NCBI RefSeq assembly: GCF_028816455.1 | Contig: NZ_CP118246.1 | Location: forward strand, 2,296,001 to 2,360,000 | Source: Devosia algicola | Lineage (GTDB): Bacteria; Pseudomonadota; Alphaproteobacteria; Rhizobiales; Devosiaceae | Reading direction: 5' to 3' | Length of the DNA: 64,000 bases | Shown: in pieces, positions 47,453 to 59,800 of the stretch | How the letters are laid out: the number at the start of each line of letters is the position of its first letter | How positions within the stretch are numbered: position 1 is the first letter of the stretch | Translations under genes and position numbers: made by a program | Notes under the pieces: generated by a model | What the model saw: the letters and a program-made list of their open reading frames with translations, nothing else | The model's database searches: none | Told to the model about the DNA's origin: nothing

Positions 47453-48890
47453 CTATCGCGCCACAGTTTTCGGCGTCTCGGCCAAACCGTCATCGGCACC
47501 GGGCGGCAGATCTTCATCGCTCCACAGCCGATCGCGTACCTTACCCAATTCGCCGGTGAGCAGGCTCGCCTTCAACTCCTCCAACAGCCTGAAGGCTTCG
47601 GTCGATTGCGGCGTCGGCAACAACGCAGCTTCCGCCTCGCGCTGGCGCAACGATGTCAGGGTCTGATCCAGCGCGGACAGGCTTTGGGCCAAGGACAGGT
47701 CGCGGGTCTTCAATTGCCGCCCCAGGGAATTGGTCGCCTCCACAATCTCGCTCTTGGCGTCAAGGCCACTGGCCAACGAGCGCATGGCTTCCAGATTGCG
47801 CGCCATGGCCTGCCCCAGAACCTGAGACTGGTCCTGCAATTCGCTGATCCCCCCAAAACGCTCTGTACTGCATGAGTTTGTCCAGCGGTAACCTGCGCCA
47901 ACTCAACCATATTGGCCGATAGGGCATCGAGCTGGGCATTGAGCCGGGCGTTGGACGATACGCTGATCCGTGCCGCGCGCAGCACCAGTGCCAGCTGTTT
48001 AGCTTCCATCAGATTGGAGCCGACGACACCCCCAGTTTCAGCCTCCGCGTCATCATCGATCCGCACGATATTGGCCAGCCATCCCTCAAAATCCTGCGTG
48101 AAGGTGGAAAACGCCATGGACGAAAAGCGTACCATCATTGACAGCACCAGCGAGGCTGACCGCGCCAAACAATGACGAACTGAACCCAACGGCCATGCCG
48201 CGCAGCGGGATTTGCAGATTGCCCAAGAGCGTGGCGATGGCAGTGGTTGGATCGGTGCCGGAAATGTCCAGATCGCCCAAGATCTTGCCTACCGACGCCA
48301 GCGTATCGATGAGGCCGATAAAGGTACCAATCAGGCCCAGCAGAATGAGAATACCGGCAATATATTGCGTCAACGAACGCCGCTCATCAAGCCGCAACTG
48401 AATTGAATCAATCAGGGTCTGCATCGTCCCGGTCGAGACGCTGACATCGCGCCCACTCGCCAGTTCTTCGGAGATCAACTGATAGGCGTGGCCCAGCACC
48501 TCGGGTTTTTCAAACACCACGGCCAGGCTCGTTGCAGCGATAATGCCGCCACATCGGATCAGCAACATTGCCGCTATTCAGGTTGCGCGCATCTTCGTGC
48601 ATCTCCTTAAGGGCCTGAAACGCAAGGTCTTCGTTCCGCATGCGCATCAGATTGCGATAGACCAGAATGACGCCGAACGCGAACGTGCCCCAGATAGAAA
48701 GGTTCAGGTAAATATTCGACATGGCAGCGCGATAGACAAAATCATGCTGCCAGACGCCAAGGATGATCAAAAGGCTCAGCACCACAGAAATACGCGTCAC
48801 CGGGCCCTTGATACTCTCGGGCAGACCGATAAACAGCGTAATCGGGGATGAGGGGGACATCAAACGCGGTAGTTTGAGTCGTCGAAACAT
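47453..48890 (-). CDS. MotA/TolQ/ExbB-like membrane protein with long cytoplasmic tail (three frame breaks)
   Basis: About 478 residues after correction. Membrane segments lie at about residues 30-50 (ISVVLSLLIILGVW), 60-80 (NLSIWGTFAFGVILV) and, after a cytoplasmic stretch, in YIAGILILLGLIGTFIGLIDTL and GMAVGFSSSLFGAVSSLVLSM; the last two form the MotA/ExbB-type channel pair. The final 170 residues are helical. Extra bases at 48526-48527 (AGGCTC) and 48154-48155 (GAGGCT) and one missing G in the run near 47850-47855 break the frame. It pairs with the MotB-like neighbour and resembles SiiB of Salmonella SPI-4. Confidence 0.82.
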
Positions 48891-48976
48891 GAACGTAAAC
48901 CTACGCAATACAAATGGTTAGCGTCACTATCCGTACAATTCCTTGCAAATTCATTGAATTCTTGGCAATTGCCACA

Positions 48977-50215
48977 CTATTGCAAGAAAGCCTTTACACT
49001 ATCGACGTCAGCCGAATTCTCGGCGGCACGGACGCTGATAATGATATGACCGCCATCAACATCACCGCCCAAAAAGGCATTTCGCACTGCCAGCAACCGG
49101 AAATAGGCACTGCGTTTGGCCTGGCTGATAGCCAGCGTGTTGTCGTCATAAAATGCAAATAGCGATACCGTCCTGCCGTCGAGCACAGCCTTGTTGGCCG
49201 CAACAAATGCCTGCGCCTGCTTTTCGGCCTCGCTGCTCAAATCCAGCGAGCCTTCAGGAAACCGCACCGTCAAAACTTCGTGCGCCGAGGTAACCTCAAC
49301 CGGCTTTTTCTCGCGTGCATTCTCTTCGGCGGCGACGACAATTTCGGCCGGGTCAATAACGTCGCGCGAGGTTATCTGCATGGTGTTGTCAGCTTCAACG
49401 GTTTGATCGGTCGTCGGCGCCGCCTGCGCTGCCAGGGTCTGCGTGGCAACCGACTTTGACAATTTGGCGATAACCTCGGTCTGTTTTTTGATTTCCTCGG
49501 CGGCGTCGGCAAGTTCGGCAGATTTGGCACTGGCGTCTGCCTCGGCGCTTTCCAGCGCCGCTTGCGCCTGCGCTGCCGCCTCGGCCAGTTCCTGATTAAC
49601 CTGCTGTTGCTTTTCGACGGCCTCGGCCTGCGCCGAAACCGTACTCGCCGACGCATCCAACTGATCTGTCAATTCGGCAACCTTGCGTTCTGCAGCGGCA
49701 ACAGCAGCGGTTGTTGTCTCCAGGACCGTGCTGTCGGCTTCGGCCTTGGTACTGGCCTCGGCCAATGCGTCCCTGGCGTCTTGCAATTGCGCCTGCTGTG
49801 CCGCAGCCTGCTGCTGGCTGGCCTCCAGCTGTGCCGCCATTTCTGCAGCTTTTGCCTCAGCAATTCTTTGCGCCGCGGCACTCGCATCGGCCTTGTCGCT
49901 GGCGCTCTGCGCCGCTTGCTGTGCGGCTGCATTAGCCGCTTCGGCTGCCGATTGCGCCGCTTGCTGCTGCTCGGTGAGGGCCTTGACCTCAGCCTGCTTT
50001 TGCTCGAGGGCCTCGGTCAACTCGCTGGTTTGCTCGGCAATCGCCTGCTTGCTGATCATCGTGCCTTCGCTCAACGCTTTGGATACCTGCGTTGATATGG
50101 CAAAAATTACAATACCGAGAATAATCAGCAAAAAGGTGACAACCATGACGATCGTGGACAGCGCATCCACAAATCCCGGCCAGTAATTTTCCTCTTCTTC
50201 GGCCCGTCGCGCCAT
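48977..50215 (-). CDS. MotB/OmpA-like protein with long coiled coil
   Basis: A 412-residue protein. The N-terminus WPGFVDALSTIVMVVTFLLIILGIVIF is a MotB-type membrane helix with an Asp in the position of the proton-binding residue. A very Ala/Gln-rich coiled coil covers about residues 50-290. The C-terminal 110 residues (VLTVRFPEGSLDLSSEAEKQAQAFVAAN, then YDDNTLAISQAKRSAYFRLLAVRN) resemble an OmpA/MotB peptidoglycan-binding fold. It is intact and lies 5 bases after the exporter ABC gene, an arrangement like SiiA beside SiiF. Confidence 0.82.
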   Translation of the reverse strand: MARRAEEEENYWPGFVDALSTIVMVVTFLLIILGIVIFAISTQVSKALSEGTMISKQAIAEQTSELTEALEQKQAEVKALTEQQQAAQSAAEAANAAAQQAAQSASDKADASAAAQRIAEAKAAEMAAQLEASQQQAAAQQAQLQDARDALAEASTKAEADSTVLETTTAAVAAAERKVAELTDQLDASASTVSAQAEAVEKQQQVNQELAEAAAQAQAALESAEADASAKSAELADAAEEIKKQTEVIAKLSKSVATQTLAAQAAPTTDQTVEADNTMQITSRDVIDPAEIVVAAEENAREKKPVEVTSAHEVLTVRFPEGSLDLSSEAEKQAQAFVAANKAVLDGRTVSLFAFYDDNTLAISQAKRSAYFRLLAVRNAFLGGDVDGGHIIISVRAAENSADVDSVKAFLQ

Positions 50216-50220
50216 GTCGC

Positions 50221-52421
50221 CTATGCCGCCTTCGAAAGGGACGCCAATATCTGCGCCTTGGGTCCATCGGCCACGATCCGGCCCTGATCCATCCAGATCA
50301 ACCGGTCGACCAAAGTCAGCAACTGCATCCGGTGCGTTGCCAGAATGACGGTGCGTCCGACAAGAAATGCCGGCAAATTCCGGATCAGGCCGGTTTCCGC
50401 CGTACTGTCCATGGCCGCCGTTGGCTCGTCGAGTAGCAATATGCGTGGATCGTTCAAAATGGCCCGAGCCAGCCCCACGGCCTGGCGCTCGCCGCCCGAT
50501 AGAAATTCGCCGCGTGGCCCCACATTGGCGCTATAGCCTTCCGGATGCAGACGCGCAAACTCGGCCACGCCCGACAAGGTCACCGCCCGCTCAAAATCGG
50601 CCGGATCGACGCGATCCAGTCCCAGGCAGATATTGGCGCGCAAACTGTCGTGCATCAGAACCGTATCCTGCGCCATCAAGCTGATGTGACGGCGCAATTG
50701 CTGCGGCGCCAATTGGCGCGCATCGTTGCCGTCAAACAGGATATTGCCGCTATCGGCTTCATAAAGCCGGGGCAACAGTTTGAGCAGGGAACTCTTGCCG
50801 CATCCATTGCGCCCGATAATCCCGATACGTTCGCCAGGCGCGATGGCAATATTGACCCCATCAACTGAACGCTTGGCGACGCCCGGATAGGAAAAGCAGA
50901 CGCCATGCAGATCGATTTGACCCTTTAGCGGCCGCGCCGCGAGTAGCTTTTCGTCGCCGCCACTCTCTTCGGCCCGGTCGATCACCGCAAAAAATCCGCC
51001 AATGGCGACGCGCATGTTCAACAGTGACCCAGTGCTGGAAACAATCGTGTTGGCCGGCGCAATAATACGCCCGACCAGCAGCACACAGGCCGCAAGGTTA
51101 CCCAGGGTCATCTCTCCGGCGCCTATCTGGATCGCCCCGACAACCACGGTGAACGCAATGACCATCTGCGTTGCCACCAGCGATATCTGGCCCGACCACG
51201 CCGATGTTTGGCGAGCGCTATGAGCGGCAAAGGCTGCCGCATCAGTCGCTTCGGCCCAACGCCCGATCAAGGCGCCCTCAGCACGCGCCACCTTGATCGT
51301 CGCCAGCATGGCGGTCGATTCGATGGCCTGATCCTGCACCTTGACCCGCAGCCCATGCGACACCGTAGCGGCGCGCCGCGCTCGCCCTGCCCCTATCGCT
51401 GTTACAATAGCTACCAGCATGACACCCATCAGTGGCACCATGACCACAATGCCACCCAGATGGGCAACCAACGTCAACATGATGACCACGAAGGGCAGAT
51501 CAGCAAGCAGGCTGACCATTAATGCGGGCATGGTAAGCGAAGCGCCATCGACCTCGTGCAGCAACGCGGTTACACCAGAGGCGATCTTGGTGTTTTTGGC
51601 CAGTGGCGCCCGCAACAATTTGCGATAGAAAAGTCGCTGCAGGCGCAGGCTGATCGAAACCCCGATGGCTTCAAGCAGATTGACCCGCGCCATACGCAAA
51701 CCGATATCGACAGCAAAGACGATAATGACCCCCATGCATAGCGCTGACAGCGTCTCATAGGCGCCATAGGGCACCACCCGGTCGTAAACGGCCGTGATGA
51801 ACAGCGGCAAAACCACCAGCAGCATGTTGGAGAGAAACGCCGCGGCGAGTAATTGGACGAGTCTGATGGCGCCGGGCGCCCGCCACCAGTCCGGCAAGCC
51901 GAATCAGGTTGGCCCAGGCCGAAGGTTGCTCCTCTTGATCGGTTGCCGCGCTGGCCCGGCTCACCTCGATGATATCGTGTAGCGCCAGCCGCTGGAGCGC
52001 GCGCACACCAATGTGCCGAACGCCATCACAACCACGGCATGTGAGCCTTTCTCCTGCCGACCCGGCCGGTAACCACCAGCGCCGATCCATCTACAAGAAC
52101 GCAGACATAGGGAAAACGTGCCTTTTCCAGGCGCTTTGCCGGCGACCTCGACAGGTCGAGCCCGTGTTCGTGCGCCAATTCGAGCAGATTGTCATAGGCC
52201 GGCTGAGCGCCAAAACGCCTCAGCAATTCGTCATCGAGCGCAAGTTCCGGCACCGCTGCGGACGCCATGATCTGGCGCAAGGCCACCACAAGCGGCACGC
52301 CAATAGTAGCGCGCATCGATCCGCCATGACCAAATGCATTCGCCAGTTTCTTGCGCAATCCTGTAATGGAACCGGACTTTTGCCGGGGGTCACTGACCTG
52401 ATTGTTTGACTGATCTTGCAC
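50221..52421 (-). CDS. Type I secretion ABC exporter, LapB-like (two frame breaks)
   Basis: A 732-residue exporter after correction. The first 140 residues are a C39-like peptidase domain without a recognisable catalytic Cys, a substrate-recruiting domain as in LapB. The membrane domain opens LLAAAFLSNMLLVVLPLFITAVYDRVVP; the ATPase has IGRNGCGKSS, FLSGGERQAVGLARAI and LLLDEPTAAMD. Extra bases at 52046-52047 (GAGCCT) and at 51862 (GAGTCT) split the frame; the latter is the only case where T is inserted. The start is GTG. It is the first gene of the leftward exporter-MotB-MotA-PilZ operon and should export the giant RTX protein. Confidence 0.9.
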
Positions 52422-52533
52422 GGAATAGCCCCATTGGCACTTCTGCTATCAGTACCGGTCGGGATTAAACATCTGGTTAACCTTAACTGGTAGTAAAGGA
52501 GAGACCCCTGTTCCTGTTCCCGGATGCTCCCTT

Positions 52534-53864
52534 ATGACCTTGGTCGCCCCAGATGAAACCGCTGATGGCACTGGCAGCCACTCCAGCTTTTTCGTGCCGC
52601 GCACCGATCACATCGGGCGATCCGCCAACACCATATTCATCCTGGTCACCCTTTTCGGATTTGCGGCGTTTTTTACCTGGGCATCCACCACCTCGGTCGA
52701 GCAGGTTACTCGCGCCAGCGGCCGCGTGATCCCCACTGAACAAAATCAGAATGTCCAGCATCTTGAGGGTGGTATAATCTCAGAAATCCTTGTTCATGAG
52801 GGCGATCTGGTACAGGCGGGCGACGTTCTGGTGCGGGTTCAGAATAGCTTCAACCTCGCCGAACTGCGCCAGATCAAGGTTGATTTGGCGGCCCAGGAAG
52901 TGCGCTTCGCCCGGCTCGATGCCGAAGCTACGGGCGCGGCAGAATTCGCTCCCCCAAAACAGGATGCCCAGGCTCTATCCTGAATTGATCGATAATGAGA
53001 TGGCCCTGTTCAAGCGTCGGCAGGCCAATCTGGCTGAGCAACTGGCCATTTTTGACGATCAGGCCAAGCAGCAGCGGCTTGGGCTGGTGGAGCGACGGAC
53101 ACGCTTGACCAATACTCGCCAGGCCTATGATCTGATGAGCCAACAGGTGGAAAGCCTGACCGACCTCGTGGCCCAGGGTGCCGCGTCGCGCAACGCCCTG
53201 CTTGATCGCCAGAGTCAATTGCAGGACATCCAGACCCAGATGGACGATCTGCAGTTCCAGATACCTCAATATGAGTCCGGCCTGAGTGAAGTGGAACGTC
53301 GCCGCAGTGAGGCAGAACTGCAATTTCGATCCGATGCCGAAAATGACCGTGGCGACGCGCAGATCAAGATCGTCAAGGCTCAACGAATCTATTAGCGCCA
53401 TGACGGACCGGTCTGAGCGGACCAATGTAACCGCGCCAATCAGCGGTCGCATCAACCGCCTGCTGGTCTCGACCGTCGGCGGCGTCGTCCAACCCGGACA
53501 GACACTGCTGCAAATCGTGCCGGCCGACGCTGCCGTGTCGATCGAGGCGCGGGTTTCTCCAAAGGATCGCGGTGACATATACCCGGGGCTGGAAAGCGTT
53601 ATCAAGATCAGCGCCTACGATTACTCGATCTATGGCGGCCTGCGTGGCAAGATCGTCGAAATCTCGCCCGACGCGTTGCAGGATCAGGGCGGCGAGCCCT
53701 ATTTCCGCGTCCGGGTTGAAGCCAGTACGCAATCATTCGGCAAGGCACAGCCAGTTGTGCCCGGCATGTTGGCAGAGGTCGACGTGCTGACCGGTTCCAA
53801 CACTGTTCTCGACTATTTGCTGAAACCCATCCGCCGGATCGGCGAGAGGGCGCTGCGTCAATAG
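52534..53864 (+). CDS. HlyD family type I secretion adaptor (two frame breaks)
   Basis: A 442-residue membrane fusion protein. One membrane helix (ANTIFILVTLFGFAAFFTWA), the lipoyl half-motifs (RVIPTEQNQNVQHLEGGIISEILVHEGDLVQAGD and its late partner), a long coiled-coil hairpin and a C-terminal beta-barrel (YDYSIYGGLRGKIVEISPDAL) are visible. Extra Gs at 52971-52972 (CAGGCTCTAT) and 53377-53378 (AAGGCTCAAC) are removed. It is divergent from the ABC gene across 112 bases and convergent with the giant RTX gene. No TolC-like outer-membrane gene is in the window. Confidence 0.92.
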
Positions 53865-53865
53865 T

Positions 53866-56800
53866 TCAGGAATTAACGATCAGCGTGGCAATAGATGGGT
53901 TGGTGTGGCCCGCATTGTCAAAGAATGTATAGGTCGTCTCGCTACCGCTGACAGCGGTATCAAAAAACCCGCTCGCAGAAATACTATCACCCGCGTCGGT
54001 GTTGAGTGTCAGCGAGTTGCTGCTACCGGTAATCGACTGCACATTACTCGCATCCAGTGTAAGCGTTGCGTCAAGTCCGGCATGAGTAAAGTCAATGATT
54101 TCGACGTCACTGAGGATCGAGGAGAGCGCCGAGGCGTCGGTAACCGTACCGCCGTCGGAGAAACTGACGCTGTCAGTACCGCTGCCGCCGTCAATATGGG
54201 TGCTGGGCAGGCTGACCATGCCGGTGTCTATAAGGAAACTGTCGGCATATGAGGAGCCGACGGCTCGCTCGACACCGTTTAACGTGTCACCAGCCGCGTC
54301 ACCGCCAGTAGACGCGGTACCATCAAAATGAACATTGACCGCACTACCCGACGCTGAATAGTCGGCAGTATCGATGCCAGTCCCACCCTCGAGCGTGTCG
54401 CTGCCAGCGCCACCGATCAACTGGTCATCCCCGGCGCCGCCCGACAAATTGTCATTGCCCGCGCCACCGATAAGCATGTCATTGCCGCTTGATCCGTTCA
54501 GAACGTCGTCATAGTTCGACCCGATCAGGCGCTCGACCCCGTTGAGCGTATCGCCCGCCGCATCGCCACCGCTGGATATGGTGCCATCAAGGTGCACGGT
54601 GACCGCAGCGCTAGACGCCGAATAGTCAGCTGTGTCAGTTCCGGCACCGCCATCAAGATTGTCCGCGCCAGCGCCGCCGACCAAAGTGTCATCACCCCCA
54701 CCGCCGAGTAAACTGTCGTTACCTGCACCACCATAGAGTTGGTCAGCACCGGCTCCACCGGCAAGTTGGTTGTTGCCAGCGTCGCCCGTCAGGCTGTCGG
54801 CATAATCCGAGCCGATCAGATGCTCGATTGAGATCAGTGTATCGCCTTGCGCATCGCCACCCGAAGCGGCAAGGGTCGCCAGATTAACCGTTACCGCGCT
54901 GTTGGAAGCGGCATAGTCCGCCGTATCCTGCCCGGCGCCGCCATCAAGAATATCGCTACCGGCACCGCCATCGAGCCGATCATCACCCGCCCCGCCACGC
55001 AATTGCTCGTTGCTGTTCGATGTTCCGACAATAACATCGTCAAAACCCGAACCGATGACCTGTTCAATACCGCTTAATAGATCGCCCGCCGCATCACCGC
55101 CCGACGATGGTGCATGGTTCATGTAAACGGTGACCCCTGACGCGGAGGCCGCATAACTGGCGGTATCAAACCCGGCGTCGCCCTGCAGATCATCCGCGCC
55201 CGAACCGCCCACCAGCAGATCGTCGCCATCGCCGCCAATCAATATGTCGGCGCCACCGCCACCTGACAGAGTGTCGTTTCCTGCACCACCAGAGATTTGG
55301 TTGGTGGCACCGTCCCCGCTCAGATTGTCAACGAAACCGGAGCCGACAAGATTTTCAATCGCGGACAATGTGTCGCCCTGCGCGTGGCCACCACTCCCGG
55401 TGCCAGCCACCAGATCAACCGTGACGCCGCTATCGGACCCACTATAGTCGGCGGTATCAATGCCGGTGCCGCCCGTGAGTACGTCCGCGCCTTCGCCGCC
55501 AATGATGGTGTCATTGCCCGCGCCGCCGTCGATGTCGTCAGCGCCACTGCCGCCATTCAAATTGTCATCGTCATTACCGCCAGTGATGACGTCATCGCCA
55601 TCGTCGCCACTAATGGTGTCGTTGCCATCGCTGCCAATCAGCGTGTCATTGCCGCCACCGCCCGAAATGACATCATTGCCGAGACTGCCATCGAGAATAT
55701 TGTTGCTGCCGTCACCGGTGATCGTATCCGAGGCAAGCGAACCCGTGATATTTTCAATCGATATGAAGGTGTCGCCTGCCGCGTCACCACCCGAATTTAT
55801 CCCGGTTGCAAGATTGACGTTGATGCCACTGATGGTGCCGGCATAGCTTGCCGTATCCGAGCCTGCCCCGCCCTCGAGCCGGTCGGCCCCACCGGCGCCG
55901 ATCAGGATATCGTCACCCGCCCCGCCACTGAACACCTCGTTCGCGCCGGTACCAAGGATTGTGTCATTAAATGCAGTGCCGACGACATTTTCGATTCCGG
56001 TCAACCGGTCGCCGGCCGCGTCGCCACCGGAGGAGGCCAATCCATCGAGCCGCAAATTGATGGCGGCACTGGAAGCCGAATAATCTGCCGTATCAGTCCC
56101 GGCGCCGCCGCCCAGCGTATCAGCGCCCAGACCACCAATCAGCGTATCGTCGCCTGCCCCGCCATCCAGGGTGTCATTGCCTGCCCCGCCATCAAGCGTA
56201 TCGTCGCCATCATTGCCATTGAGTGTATTGTTACCACCATCGCCGGTCAGGACATCATTATTCGCTGAACCATCGACATTCTCGAAATTGACAATAGTGT
56301 CGCCCTGCGCATCACCACCAGCGGCGGAATTGGTGCCCAGATTGACAGTGACCCCGGCGCTTGAGCCGGAATAATCGAGCGTATCGACCCCGCTGCCACC
56401 ATCCAGATTGTCGGCGCCCGCGCCGCCGGTAATCCGGTCAACACCCGATCCACCATCGATGGAGTCGTCACCGGCCTGACCGTCCAGCGTATCGTCTTCG
56501 TCGCCACCCAGAATGGTGTCGTTGCCGTCGCCGCCAAAGATGGTGTCATCATCGTCACCACCATCGAGGTAGTCAGCGCCGGTACCACCATAAATCGTGT
56601 CGTCGTCTTCCATGCCCAGAATGGTATCGGCCCCGTCGCCACCGGACAGAATGTCGGCGCCATTGCCACCCTCGAGACGATTGTCCAATCCGTTGCCGGT
56701 CAAATTATCGGCAAAACCGGACCCGATGATGTTTTCAAAGTTCGAGATAATGTCGCTTGCCGCGTGCCCGCCCGATGCGGTCGAAGTTGCAAAATTTATC

Positions 56801-59800
56801 GTGACCCCGGCATTGGAGGTTGCATAAGTTAGCGTATCGATACCTGCACCGCCATCGAGCGTATCGCCGCCAGCGCCACCCGAAATGATGTCGTCGCCCA
56901 ACCCGCCCCGAATGGTGTTGACCGCCGCATCGCCCAACAGTGTATCATTATAGTCGGACCCGATCAGGCCTTCGATCGACACCAGCGTATCGCCGAGGGC
57001 GTCTGCACCCGCATGTACACCGCCGACCATGTCAACCGTGACCGCCGTGCCGGCATCCGAATAATCTGCAAAGTCAAAGCCGGTGCCACCGTCGAGCGTG
57101 TCGGCGCCGCCGCGTCCAGCAAGAATATCGTCACCAGCGCCACCGCTGAGTAGGTTGGCACCAGAAGTACCTGAAATTATATCGTTATTTGCCGTACCAA
57201 TAACGTTCTCGATACCCGAATAGCTGTCGCCCTGGGCCAGGCCACCGGTGCCAGTGGCGTTCAGATCGACTGTAACTGCGCTTGAAAGCGAATAATTGAC
57301 CGTGTCGGTGTCGGCACCGCCATTGATCGTATCACTGCCCAGATCACCCCAGATAATGTCATTGCCACCATCACCATTGATGGTGTCATCACCATCGCCG
57401 CCATAAAGCGTATCAGCGCCATTGCCGCCACTGATGGTGTCATTGCCGCCATTGCCGTATATGGTGTCGTTGCCTTCGCTGCCCGACAGGATATCGGCCG
57501 CGGCGCCACCATTGAGAATGTCATTGCCGTAATAGCCATTGAGCGTGCTGCCACTATCCGAAGCTGTCAGCGTGTCGCCAGCGTTCGAGCCAATAACCTC
57601 CTCAATCCCGGTATAGCTGTCCCCATTGGCGTATCCGGCTGAACCAACGCCAGTTTGCAGATTGACTGTTACTGCGGCGCCGCTGCCCTGGAACGTCACC
57701 CGGTCGTAGCCGGCCCCGCCATCAATGGTATCCGCCCCGTCACCGGCATAGATAATGTCGTTGCCATCGCCGCCATAAAGCGTATCAGCGCCTGCCCCGT
57801 CCGAAATGCTGTCGTTACCCGCCCCACCGTCAATGACATTGGCATTGCCATCACCCGTCAGGCTATCGCCGTAGGCGGAACCTGTCAGGTTCTCAATGCC
57901 GGAATAAGTATCGCCCAGCGCTTCACCCGATGTACCAAGCCCGCTGGCCAGCGACGCGGTGACCCCACCGGCGGCATTGGCGAAGCTGGCCGTATCGCTG
58001 CCAAGCCCACCCACAAGTGTATCGCTGCCAGCACGACCCTCAAGAATATCGTCGCCGGCCCCGCCCGTCAGAACATTGTTGGCCCCATCACCGATCAGCG
58101 TGTCGTCGAATGAAGACCCCGTCAGGTTCTCAATATTTGTCAGCGTATCGTTGAGGGCATCACCGAGGGTACCAACGCCGGTGCTCAGATTGACAGCGAT
58201 CCCCGATGTTGCCGTACCATAATCGGCAGTGTCCAGCCCCAACCCGCCGTCGAGCACATCTGCACCCGCACCACCGATCAGCCGGTCGTCACTATCGCCA
58301 CCTGAAATGGTGTCATTACCGGCGTCGCCATAAAGAATGTCAGCACCATCATTGCCCGCAATCAGGTCGGCGCCGAGGCCGCCATAGATCGTGTCATTGC
58401 CCGAACCGCCACGCAGATCATCATCGCCGTCCATGCCATAGATCTGATCATTGCCCCCGTTCCCGATCAGAATATTGGCCAGCCCGTCGCCCCGCAGCGT
58501 GTCGGCACTGTTGGAGCCACTGACATTTTCAATGTCGGTCAGACTATCTCCAGCCGCGTCGCCACCGGCATTGTTGGCATTGTTCGCCAAATCCACCGTT
58601 ACGGCGGCCGAGGCGCTATAGTCGGCGGTATCATTGCCGGTGCCACCCAAATAGGTGTCGGCGCCAAGGCTGCTGCGAAAGACATCATTTCCAGCCCCGC
58701 CATCAGCGTAATCGGCGCCAGTCGTGCCCCCGAAACTATCGTCAAAATTGCTGCCGATGATCCGCTCGACCTCGAACAGGCGGTCGCCTTGTGCGTGGCC
58801 GCCTGAACTGCTGGCACCACCCAGCGTAATGTTCACCCCGGCGTCCGACCCCGAATAGTCGGCACTGTCAATTCCTGTGCCACCATAGATCGTATCGGCA
58901 CCTACGCCACCGACCAGATTGTCGTCATCCGCACCGCCATAGAGAGTATCGTCGCCGTCGCCACCAATCAGCGTATCGTTCCCCGCGCCACCCGAAACAA
59001 TATTGCTGCCAGAATCGCCCGTCAGCGTGTCTCCAAAGGCCGACCCCGTCAGATTTTCGATGCTGGAATAGCTGTCCCCCAGCGCATCGAGTGTATTGAC
59101 GCCCGGATTGGCGAGGCTGGCAATAGTTCCCGCCGCAGCGTTTTGATAGGAGGCCGTGTCTGAACCAGCACCACCAACCAGAACGTCGGCGCCCGCGCCG
59201 CCGACCAGAATGTCATTGCCCGCATCACCATCAAGTCGGTTGACACCTGCGTCACCGATGAGCGTATCACCAAAGGCCGAACCGGTGAGATTTTCAATAC
59301 CGGACAGCGTGTCGCCCTGGGCGTCCCCGCCCAGTCCCGTGCCGCTGCTCAAATCCACGGTAACGGCGGAACTGGAATTCAAATAGCCCGCCGTATCGAT
59401 ACCAGCGCCGCCTGCCAGAGTGTCGCCGCCAGCACCGCCATCGAGGACATCGGCACCATTGCCGCCGCTGAGGCTGTTGACGTTATTGTCGCCAACCAAA
59501 GTGTCGTCAAAATTGGTGCCGATCAGATTTTCGATCTCGAGCAGCGTGTCACCTTCAGCGTCGCCGCCCGTTCCGGTGCCCGATGCCAAATTGACCGAGA
59601 CGGCGGCGGCGGAACTGGAATAGTCCGCCGTATCAATCCCGGCATTGCCATTAAGCACATCAGCGCCCGCGCCGCCTATCAGCGTGTCGTTGCCCGCACC
59701 GCCATAGAGGAAGTCATTACCCGCTAGACCCGATAGCGTGTCATTGCCGTCCCCGCCGTAAAGACTGTCAACGCCAGCGCCACCAGTCAGCACATCGTCG

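Noticed and set aside
48526..48535. Separate small genes in the MotA-like region (four overlapping frames)
   Set aside because: The pieces match successive parts of one MotA/ExbB-like protein and join after removal of two GAGCT insertions and restoring one G.
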